From positions 2,644,969 to 2,708,968 of the forward strand of contig SSBO01000009.1 in assembly GCA_005281725.1 (NCBI GenBank): DNA of 64,000 nucleotides. Reading direction: 5' to 3'. The position numbers and the translations under genes were made by a program. This stretch comes from Wuchereria bancrofti. Lineage: Eukaryota; Nematoda; Chromadorea; Rhabditida; Onchocercidae. Below, one piece after another: positions 49,901 through 61,200 of the stretch (its first letter is position 1; each line of letters opens with the position of its first letter). The notes beneath the pieces were generated by a model. That model had not been told where the DNA came from, did no database searches, and saw only the letters and a list, made by a program, of their open reading frames with translations.

Positions 49901-52900
49901 GACAAGTGCTAACCTTCAATTCACGTAGACGCCTCTTTGCAAGCCATTGTCGCACTTGACATTGTATCATGACGATCTTTTTGTTATGCTCGATCTGATG
50001 ACGTCTCACTAACCAGCCACGACAATATTTTTGAATTATGATTGCTTTCTGCTCGTGTCGTAACTAAAATTGAAAATAAATTTATGAGCAATGAATAGAA
50101 ATATTAATGTAACGAAAACGAGGAAATCCATTTTTCGATTGAAATCGGTTGAAATTTTAAAAAAAAAAAGGAAAATAAAAATGACTGGTCAAAATTAGAT
50201 TTGATGTTGTAAATTAGACAATTCTTTGTAACTTATTTCAAATTTCAACTAACGTTTAAAAATACGTTTGAAAAGTTGAAGTCTGTTCAACAACTGAAGT
50301 TATCATATAAAGCTGATGATGGTAATTTAATAGAGTGTAATATCAAGTCAAAACAAAGGAAAAAAGTAAAAAGAAATAAAGTATATGAATGTGTTTATGT
50401 AGGATTATTAAAATCTGAAATGCAGATTTCTAATATAGGAAAATAATTGAGAAATATATGGCACTTTAGATTGAGGATAAGTTAAAAATCGAATATACGA
50501 GCAATTGTCGACTTATAATAAAACATTCATATTATATAAAGGATAAGAAAGTAGCTACATACTAATCCAACTTTTTAAACAAAGAAAATTTAGATTAATT
50601 AGAAAGTGTGCTCTTAATTAACGAACAGTTACAAGTTATTTAGAAAAAGAAGCAATTAAAATTGAGTCGAACTTGTAAAAAATTAAAATAGTTGAATTTT
50701 TTAAATTGCATTTTGAGGTATGAAACCGACTAAGAACATATTGGTGATTATTGAAAATCAAATAAAGGAGGAAACCAGACATATCACAAAATTTAGGCCA
50801 GAGACATTCATAATGATAAATTCTTTCGGTTCAAATTTTAGATATTAATATTTATTATTCCTGTTTAAAAAAAGTGAAAAAAAGAGAGCAAACAAATGAT
50901 TCGAAGAATATTTTGGAATAATCACAGCGATTATTATGAACAGGAAGATTTTCACTTCCATGTTAAAAAACAAAAAAAAAAAAAATTGCTGAAATTTCCA
51001 GAAATTTCACGAGGAAAATGACACATGAAATTGAATAAGTAGGGAATGAATTAACCTTGGAATTTTCATGTCATTCTTCTTGATTAACTCATGAATGGAT
51101 CATTAAAAGTTCACAAGAATTTCATGGAATGTCCCAATAACTAACCAAAGAGGATAATACTATTCAAACTACTCGAGATGATTGTTTCTGTGATCAATAA
51201 AGTAATTTAGAAATATTAATTTCAGAATGACCTTTAACTAGGACAAAAATTTTTAAATTTATAGCTATTATATAACATATATAATTCGTATGTAATCATG
51301 CAGATTATATATCTCAGTGAGAGCTTGTACCAACTGACACCTAAACAATTGATTACTATAATATATCTTACTAATACAATACATGAAAGATATTAGAATT
51401 ATTGAGATTATAATGAGTTGGAAACGATCCTAGAACATATTCATTAGTAATATTCATTAATTCATCATTCATTCATTCACTAATAATAAATATTAATAAT
51501 ATACATAGGCTATTCCAAATATTTCATTCCTATCCACTAATTATATATGTCGGCTTTTCAACATCTAAAAATTGATCATTCTTAACACTGCGGTGATAAA
51601 TTTAAATACCTTTTCTATTCTTTGACGTATTAGCGATGCTCGATAATGGGTTTGTATCATGATAATGACTGCTTTCAATAATGTGTAATGACGCTGTGCT
51701 GTATGGCGACGAAATGCAGTTTGTATACAAATTGCAGCACGATACATTTGAAGATATTTCATGCGTCTGTACATCAGGAATGCACGAGAATAAAGCTAAA
51801 AGACATTCCAGAACTGACATCACTTTAAAATGATTTGAAAATTTAATTAACTATTATTAGTTATAATTTATGAAAAAACAACGCAAATCTGAATGAAAAA
51901 TGAACAGACACATGGGAAATACCTGAATTTTCAGTAATGATTCTTTGATATTTTGATACTTTTTCCGACAGATGTAACCTTTCCAAATTTTCTGAATCAT
52001 TATTGTTGAATTTGCTAATTTTTCGTGAAGTACTCTTTCCAATAAAGCTACTTGTCCAGTTCGAAAGAATATCTTTGTTTTACCCAAAGCATACATTTTA
52101 TTCTGCAATGCATTAATATTGCAAAATTTTACTGATAATAATTATAAACTACATATAAATAAGAAAATGACAATATTTAAACATTTCATTCGATATCATT
52201 AATTTTCAAATTTCATAAAGAAATTGCACAATCTTCCAAAATTCAATTAAAAATTCTTAACGCAAATATAGAATCGAACATCTTATTCAAGAGTCGCCGT
52301 AAAACCGATTTTAAGCGGAAAACAAAAAAGAGTTCTGTCTTCGGAAGTTTTCCCTTCATTTGGTATAAAAAGTAGGTAAGCTTGCCAAAAGTTATGCTAT
52401 CTCAGAAATTAAAATAATAGATTTGGATATAAACATGATAATATGATAAGAAACTATGAAATGAGAGAAGTCAATTTTTAAAATTTACTGCAGATAATTG
52501 TTTTGGACCGCAACAAACTTGAATAATAGTGTAGAATGAGAACATACCTCAAGATATTTACTACATGCTTTTTCTGCAAAAATTCTTGGTTCTTCTAGCC
52601 ATAACTTCTTTTCTGGATAAAGAACACGGTACCTTCGAGAAAAATCTTCATACATCCATCTACAAATAAACTACAGTGATTTAATAAAGAGTATATTTTG
52701 CTGCTAATAGATAGGCAAATACTTGCAAAATAAAGTCATAAAACATTTAAAGAAAGTCAGTAAAAAAAAGCTAAAAAATATTCAGTAATAATTTTTAGCT
52801 TCCTATAAAAAGCTTCACAGCCTATTGATAATAGCTCATCCAGCTTTATCACAATTTGGTTAATTTGTAAAGATTAAAGAAAAAACTTAAGCATTGGATA

Positions 52901-55900
52901 ATTTGATAAAAAAGAAAAATAATTACCGTAATTAATACCTTGAAGGATATCCGGCAGCTGATATACGTACCGTTTCAAGAACTCCGCAAGCTCGGAGCTG
53001 TTGAATAGCTCGTTTAGGTGTGAATGTAAATGGTAATTTCTCATCATTCGGCTTGATACAACGTACGTAGTGTGGCCGTGTGGTACTTAGCACTGCCATT
53101 AATTCACGCAATGAATCGCGAAACTATAACGTGGATTTAAATCAATGAAACAACGATGAGTTAAGTCAATTCTGAATTTAGTTTATAGCTGAAAATTTTT
53201 TTAGAAATAAAAAAATAGCACGACAATTCTTACTAATCCCTTCGGCTAGAATTAAAATTTTGGAGAAAAAAAATTAAAAACAAATGTCATATAATTCTTC
53301 TCATTTAAATAGCTGAAAATGAACAATGAAAATTTTTACTTTACTTGACGCTATTTATTTATTAAATTTGGAAAAAAAAATATTTAGAGGCAGACAAAAG
53401 GATGTGAATTATAAACTGTGGACTTTCCATTAGCTTACATTCCACATCCAACTGTTACAGTAGAAAAATCATATCATTTTATATCATTTTTTTAAAGCCT
53501 TAATTTTTTTACTGAACCAATTGTAAAAAAACTAACAACTGAGAAATATTGCAAAATTATTGAAAAACACAATAATTGCAAGCATACCTGGAAAGAGACG
53601 GATTTCTTCATGGAATGCTCGGTATTAGGTATAAGAAAGTTGGTTCCACGTCCGAATGGTTTTTTGTCATTTTCAACATTCAGTATCTCACGCATTAAGT
53701 CGAACTGAAATTGAAATTAAAAAAATAAAACTAATGTTTCGTGAAATATCATACCGTTATTGAATGTCATTTATTTTACAGCATATTCAATGTTTAAATA
53801 TATGATATTGTCATCGACCGGTTGTTAATCTAATTAACTAAATTAGCATTTATTGATGTCGGTATTTTGAGGTAGTTAATATTTAAGACTTTCTGGAATA
53901 GCAAAAAGATAATCAAAATAAAAGCTTTTCAAACAAATGCATTTAATAGAGATTTTTGTTTGCTTACTTTCTATTATTTAATTATTAATATTATCATTAT
54001 TAACCTTGCTATTCTTCATAACAGCTATTAACTGTTGACTTATTGTATCCTTATTCTTCGCCAAGAAACCATCGACATTATAAGTAACATCGGCAGCAAA
54101 ATGTCTGATTATGAATGTTGGATTCTGAGAAAAGAGAAATTTTTCAAGCAAAGAACTCCAAATTCTATTTAAAAAAATATGATTTTTTAAGTCATACCTT
54201 TATCTTCGGTAACTGGAAATGTTGCGTTTTTTTGAGCGATTGGCATGTTCGTAACTTCTCTAGCCAATCTCGATCAGTTCCCTGACCCATCTAAATAGAT
54301 TTGTTTTTATAATGTCTAAATTTTATACGTTCAAATAATGTATCTCAAATAATACTCAAAAGTAAGCAGCTAGAATATTTTGTATAAAATAGCTTCAAAG
54401 CTATTAGTGTGAGTGTAAATAATGCATAATTTACTTACAATTACTAAATTTTTTCTATTTATAATTACTTCAGCTTACTTACTTTACTCTTAATAAGACT
54501 ATTAACTGTGCTACAATAATTTCCTTAAATATTCGATGGAAAGTGTACCTTGCATTGTTCATCAAGATAATCAATGATGCCAGGTCTACCTTCTATCAAA
54601 TCTATACATGGCTGATTGTCATAAAAATCAATCCGTATCCAGTCAATTTCCTCTCGTTCATATTCCGACTGTTCAAGTTTAAATACATGCTAAAATTTCA
54701 TTGATAAAATAAGGATATGAAAAAATTGTTCATAACCGTTTACTTCTCTTTTCTTTGTTTAGTAAAACAAACTAAATTCAGTTTTCAAATCTTGGATTTT
54801 CGAAAATCTGATCAGAAATTTCCACAATTTTTCTTTCTTGATTCTTACAAATTTTCCAGAATTTTTACCTTTTTTTTTTTATAAAACACATGAAATATAA
54901 AATATTCTTCAACTAGCAATAACTGTTTGTGTGTAACATATTCGAGTACATTGGACAGTACATTCCAGTAAAATAAGGTAAAATCACCGGCTAAGTAAAA
55001 TCAAAAAATGCATACTACAATTTCTAATTAACAGACATTTGAAGTTGACCTGACAAAATTGCTGCTGAAGTTTTTCATTTGCATAATTAATGCAGAACTG
55101 TTCGAAACTGTTAACTTCCAAAGTTTCAAATCTGTAATAAGCGTGAAATCAAAAGCAATTCTCAATAATAGAAATAAAATGACAAAATTTCGAAAGATTT
55201 GAAAAAATCCAACTTCATATCTGAGATAAATCACGAATTTTAAAATGGTAAACTTCTCAAAGTAAATCAGACAAACCCATAGATGTCGAGAACTCCAATG
55301 AACCGTTCAGTGTTCTTTGACTTATTGCTTTTCATTTGTTCTCCCAAAGCTTCGTTTACTTTTTTCACTATCCAAGCAAACGCTGCGGCATAAAGAATCT
55401 TAACTAATGCATCCCGGCGTTCTATTGCCTTTAAGATTGCAAGATTTTGTATTTCATGGTAGAATTTTAGAAAGTTCATTTCATTTCTCCAAACAGAGAT
55501 AGAAAATAAACGAACGTAATGAAATAAATTTTAAGAAAAACGATGTCAGATATTTTTCAGAAATAATACAGAAATTAAAAAAAAAACTAGCTTCAGCAGT
55601 AGTCAGTGGTTTCCGAACAGATTCACCTCCAGCAATAATTTCGCGAGTAATTAACCACATGCATAAATCGTTTTCGCTTACTTCGTACATTTTTTCACAC
55701 AGTTGACTGATTGTATCGGAAGTACTTTGCTTAAGATAACACAGAATCAAAAAATTCGAAAGAGTTATACAAACAAATAATTTCACAAATGTTTCAATTT
55801 TCATTAATTAAAATTTTTCTCATTTGAAGATGATGAATAAATTATTCCAAGAAATGTAAATTTCAGAAACTTTCTAGATTCCATTATATATGTGAAACAA

Positions 55901-58236
55901 TCTAACAAATTCAAACATTCTGTAGCATAAAATTGGCAAGCTAACAGAAAGCGTAATTATGTGCAAAATTGAAATCATCTCAAACTTTACAACTATCACA
56001 GCACAATAAATGGAAACAATTATTTTAGGATAAACAAAATTAAATTTCTATTAAAACCATTTAAATTTTAAACAATTGTTAAATGGATAGATATTGAGAA
56101 GTGTCATTTTTAATAGCATATTATCTGGTAAATAACTTACATCAATTTTTGTACATTCATTGGATCTATCAACAAATCTGATATTGCCAAACAGAAGAAG
56201 ACCTGCAAACAAACGAAGTATCGACTTTTGAGTGTCAGTTGAAATGCGAAGAAGATCAAATGCAGCCATCGTTTGTAGGAAATCATTCTGATCGTCGACT
56301 GCTTCTATTTCACCGCTGTTTCCTTGAGACGTAAAAAAATATGAACGCCAATCACCTATAATTTACTTTTATTTCTTTATCAGACTATAAAGAATTGCTT
56401 AGAAGAAATAAAGGAGATTTAGTTAAGTGGAAGCTCAAATGTATAAGTTTAACCTAACAGGAAGCATTTTGTTTAGTCAAATCTCTTAGTAAGTTTCGCT
56501 TTTAAAATTTTCCAGTAGTCCAGATAAATTGAGGTGATGAAACACAGTAAATACATGGTAAGTGATTAGTATTGTTAATTAGTTATCAGCAAGAACAAAT
56601 TGAAATACTAAACGAATACCTAGTTTAAGGTCCTCCAAAAGAGTATGCGATCGTGATGCACAAATTTGATAAAAAATATGGTAGTTACGTTCATTTTCTG
56701 CCTAAAATAACGGGCATTATTAATTAAAATTGGAAATAGTTACAGTTAAAATTATAGCGATCATCAGGAAATACGGATAGTTTAACAAACGAACTAAGTC
56801 GACAGCACCAATTGTTAAGTTTCAGTCAATTTCTATACTAATTTCTGAATTTTATTAGTCACCTGAAATACGACACGACTTTTTTCCAGCAAATAAGTTC
56901 TCATCTCAGCACCAGCAATACCAAAATGATCATTGAAATCAATTTGTATATATTTTCCAAAACGAGAAGAATTATCATTTCGAATTGTTTTCGCATTTCC
57001 GATTGCTTCCATTATTGGATTTGATGCCAAAACACGATCTTCAATACCTGCTACCGGTTTATTGCCGTATGATTTGCTCGATGATGAACATGCCACTGAT
57101 GCCAGGTATCTAAAATTTACAAAAAAATTCAAGCATATATTCTTTTTAATTAAAAAAAATTAATCCTCTGAAAATTAATATTTTTACCTCATAACAAACT
57201 TAGCAGAAACTGTCTTGCCAGCACCAGATTCACCGCTAACAATAACAGATTGATCTTTACCAAATTTAGATAAATCAAAAAATGCTTCTTCTGCGACAGC
57301 ATAAATATGAGGGTCAAGTTCTCGTACTTGTTTACCAACACCGCGATATACCTGTATTTAAATATTTCGATGATTAATCAAATCTTTTAAGAAACATAAT
57401 AGGATGATACAGGTAAAAGTGTGTATTTGAGAAAAAACTTTTGGAAACAAAATTGATTTACTTCATATGAATTTCAATCCATTATTCTCAATTATGTTTA
57501 AATGAAGATATAGTATAAGTACCTGTATAACGTCATCTCCGTAAAGTTGCGAACAATTCGCATATGGATTAATAGCTACTAAAACAATACCACAATAAGT
57601 GTAAATTGCTTCTCGTTTAACAAATCGAAAACTAAGATGATTGAGAACGGCAGGTTCATGCAAATAACTTAATGTTGTCAAATCATCGCAACCAAGTAAC
57701 ACGTCTGGATTACGTAAGAATGGAAGTTCTTCCGATTCGTCAATTTCCGTCACCTAAAAATATTACTCAATTATGATAATTATTTAAGTTTTGAAAAAAA
57801 TGAATTGCTATTTAGTAATGCAAAAAGTATTATTAAAAAAATCATAACTTACTTGTCCATCTTGTAGCTGTATCTTATTTCGTGAATTAAACTTGAAATC
57901 ATCTAATAATTCACCACCTATCCAAACTTTTTCTGAATCTCTTAACCATATACGTGTACCTATGAAAAAATGATAATGAATGTACAATTCTGCAAAATTT
58001 ATTGACGATTAAATTCTTTCAACATTGTAAGAATGCAAAAAGTAATTTGAAATTTTTTGTACAAATCTATACAAAAATTACACTTTTTGCTTTTGTTTTT
58101 TTTCTCCTTTTTTGTTTTTTGAATAAATAAATTTTGATTTATAAAAAAATAATTTAAGAAATATACCTTTTTTGTAATTTTCAGTAGTAAATAGCTTCCT
58201 TCGATTAATTGTTACAAAATCATTCATCACGTGCAT
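34960..58236 (-). CDS. hum-2: Class V unconventional myosin heavy chain, 40 exons, about 1799 aa
   Basis: An actin-based cargo transporter. Exons: 58236-58167, 57959-57853, 57753-57523, 57351-57188, 57109-56863, 56701-56620, 56355-56141, 55729-55589, 55428-55277, 55131-55050, 54689-54549, 54290-54198, 54124-54005, 53704-53588, 53123-52939, 52659-52548, 52102-51923, 51795-51610, 50063-49914, 49339-49250, 48824-48742, 48087-47946, 47584-47467, 47271-47167, 46629-46479, 46171-46054, 45899-45772, 45322-45131, 44981-44900, 38783-38700, 38391-38298, 38078-37962, 37660-37509, 37139-37047, 36906-36753, 36655-36528, 36364-36207, 36066-35898, 35349-35215, 35091-34960. Phases agree throughout except between exons 8 and 9. 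Motor: P-loop GESGAGKT (176-183), switch I NDNSSRFG (235-242), switch II DIYGFE (467-472), [10 protein letters not shown]. Neck: six IQ motifs (about 775-925). Coiled coil about 926-1385, then a globular DIL cargo-binding tail ending [15 protein letters not shown]. Full length for the family (about 1850 aa). Intron 29 is 6.1 kb and contains both assembly gaps. Confidence 0.97.
39201..39311 (-). CDS. Candidate alternative first exon for a motorless myosin V tail
   Basis: Inside the 6.1-kb intron 29 an ATG at 39311 opens 37 codons ([18 protein letters not shown], then ...HSRS) ending in a strong donor AGT|gtaagt at 39201. The phase (0) is exactly that needed to join exon 30 (38783). No usable acceptor lies upstream in the matching phase, so it is not an ordinary internal exon of the long form. 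The composition is Ser-rich and coding-like. It would give a protein lacking motor and IQ repeats, with the distal coiled coil and DIL domain. Inferred only. Confidence 0.45.
42481..43008. repeat. Sequence duplicated across an N gap, with (GAATGAAAT)n
   Basis: 42481-42764 and 42779-43008 are the same sequence on either side of 14 Ns. They differ by 54 bp, exactly six units of the 9-bp repeat (42562-42671 against about 42860-42914). This looks like two contig ends, or two haplotypes, left unmerged. Confidence 0.9.
43696..44010. repeat. Identical 156-bp sequence on both sides of a 3-N gap
   Basis: 43696-43851 and 43855-44010 appear identical and are separated by NNN at 43852-43854. Most likely an unmerged contig overlap, not a biological duplication. 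Confidence 0.9.
44140..44176. repeat. Perfect hairpin, 16-bp arms, 5-base loop
   Basis: GAAAAGAAAATCATCT (44140-44155) is followed by loop ATGCG and its exact reverse complement (44161-44176), inside myosin V intron 29. It is too short for a typical pre-miRNA. Confidence 0.8.
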
Positions 58237-61200
58237 TTCCAAATGATATGAAAAATCAATATAAGCAGTTTATGGTATATTTGTTAGTTTCTTATCGTTA
58301 GAAATAATATCAAATCTATAAGCAAAAGATATATTACAAAAGAAACAAAGCAAGAAATAATCGACAATGATAACTTAATAATACTTTGATACAAATTGAT
58401 AAGATTATATACCCTTCTTATCATCTTATCAACACTTATAAACACTAATAAAATGATGAAGTTTGTTAGTAGAAGGTATAAGAAAATGTTAGCATAAGTT
58501 TAAAATGTTTTATATTTAGCTGATAAGATTAAGTCTAATTTTGAAAGTTACTGGAGAATTAAACCATAAAAATTTTATCTCTTCAAAGGTAAATAACAAT
58601 TAAACAATAATAAAATCACAAAACATGCCCTAAATTCTGTGAAATTATTCATTCTTACTCAACATTTCTTATCTAATGTCTTAATCTTACCCGAGATTTC
58701 CTGATAATTATTCTCATTCATTTTCATGCATCTAAACGCTATAAAAAACATTTCAAATTAGACGTTTTTGTCAATAAAAATAAGTGTAAAATAAATAGTT
58801 TGAATGTAAAATCAGATTCTTATGAAAATAATGTTAAAATCTTGTAAGTAATAATAATTTACAATAATAATTAATAATAATTGATCAATACATAATAATA
58901 ATTATAATAATAACAACAATAATAATAGTGATAATAATAACAATGGTAATAATAACAATAATAATAGTAGCAATAAAATAAGAATAACAAATAACGATGA
59001 CAATAATAATAAAATGTTGCAATTCATGAAGAAAAGAAGTGGACAATGTCCTCAACAGTTGACAGTGGTCATTGGTTGTGGACAGAACGTGACAATCCCA
59101 CATTTACAATGTGATGGATGGGTTAAAGAGGATGAAAGTTATACAGAATGAAGCTCATTTTGTTATTATTAATTTTGTACTAATACAATTGGCACTAATG
59201 TCTCATTGTAAAATAGTAGTACAAAAAAAAAAAGAGAAAAAGATTGTAAAAATTTATCTTACGAGAGAAATCTTTAAAGCAAAGAAAGGGAGAGAGAGAG
59301 AAAAAAGAGAGATGAGAATAAATTTAATAAATAATTCATTTATTAGTGGACAAAGGATATTATATCATCTTAGCTTAGCAATTCTTTCGTGGATATAAAC
59401 AAACGAAAAAGTAAAGAAAAAAAAAGAGGTAAAAATTTCAAAAAAAAAAAAATGAAAAATGACCTTGATTCATTCATCGATCAAAATTGCTTTTCGTTAT
59501 TCTGTCATGGAAATTTCATTTTTGGTGGTAACAAAAAAGAAAAAAACTTAGATTAATAAAAGTTTGAAATTAAAAAAACTTTTTAAATTTAAATAGTTTT
59601 AAATAGTTTGTAAAATGAAAAATCTTTATGCACCTTTTTTATTTTACAACAATAATAATCATTTATATGACAAACAAACATTGCCCTTTTTTTCTTTTTT
59701 CATTTTTATCAATGTTATCACCAAATCAAATCATACAAGAATGTTATAAATTTATCTATTGCATAATTAGTCAGCATTTAAGAGATAATTTTTCCATTTA
59801 TTGAAAATACTCAAAAAAAAACTTTAAAAACAGTTTGTTACTTTTTAAAATTTGATTCTACTGCTTTCGTTTCAGTTGTTTCGTTCCTTTTTTTTGCATT
59901 TTGGAAAGTATATAATAGAAATTACTTTATCAATATTATCATCAAAATTGTTTTGATATTTAGAAAGAAATAGTTGTAGCAGTAAACAAACAATGGCTTT
60001 TAAAAAGAAATTCGGTTTTAAATGTTCACAACAAAGATATTCTCAATAATAAAATTTCAAAAAAATATAAATATTATATGAAATGTGAGAGAGAGAAAGA
60101 TTTGAATTTTTAAATAATCTCACAATATTTGCATTGAATAATATGATAATTAATTCTGTGCAAATTTAATTAATACCTAAACACAAGAGTTAAAGATAAT
60201 AATTTCGAGAGTTAATTATTGAATTACCGTTTTTTTTTTCTTTTTCTTTTTGGGAAAGGAATGAATGAGGTAAAATTAAAAGAATGAAATGAATGATAGT
60301 AAGTTAATTGCCAAAATTTGCAAGATCCATTTGCTTTCTTGAGGATTACTGATGACAATGACCTTGCATATAATATAGATATGAGTTACCTTGGAAACGA
60401 ATGTTAAAATGGCCATTGTTAATTTCAGAAATGGAAATGAAGTTGCTAACAATATGAAAGTTAAATACAAATATCAATAAATTTGCGAAAAATTTTCTCT
60501 CATTTCAACCAATTAACTTTTGTTTTGTTTTTTGTTTCTGCTAATTTTTGTTTTTTTTTTTCTGACTTTTATTTTTCTTATATAAAATTTATGCTTTTGT
60601 TTATATCAAAAGGTCTAAAGAAAAAAAGAAAAGAAACGAAATTATTTACAATATAATTTCACTTCATCCTCATCGAATAGTCTTAATAGTTGTGAAAAAT
60701 AAGTAAATAAGTAAGTAAATAAGAACTAGAAGTTAGAGCATTATTAAAATTGTGAGGAATTATTTAAAATAAAGCTAAATGCTAAAGTTGAATATTACTT
60801 TTTGTTAAAAAAAAAATTAAGAAGATATTATTGGCAAGAATTCTAAATTTATCTGTGTAAGAAGAAGACAAACTTGTTGAATTATCTTAAAAGTTGCTAA
60901 ATATAAAGAATAATTGCAATAGTAAATTTTAAAAAAAGAGAAAAATAGAATTTAATATGGAGAGTTTCAAATGTTTCTTTTTTTTATACTAAATTTGTCG
61001 ATTTTCAAATTAAATTTCTAACTGATAAAGAAACAGAATTTAAAAAAGCAGGAAAAACTTCTAGTTAAAAGCATTTTTAATATTACTACTCTCAAATTAG
61101 CACGATAATAATTAAGTAAAAAACAATGATTGTAACATTTTGAATTTTTGATTACTAATGATAATTAAAATACTTGTCACTTTTACCTTTCAATTTTTTT

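Noticed and set aside
58885..59103. Minus-strand frame with a long Ile/Val run
   Set aside because: The hydrophobic run is a translation of an AAT/AAC low-complexity tract.
60383..60403. Possible upstream first exon for myosin V (MAILTFVSK with a GT donor)
   Set aside because: Its phase does not fit exon 1 or exon 2 of the myosin, and exon 1 already starts with a suitable ATG at 58236.
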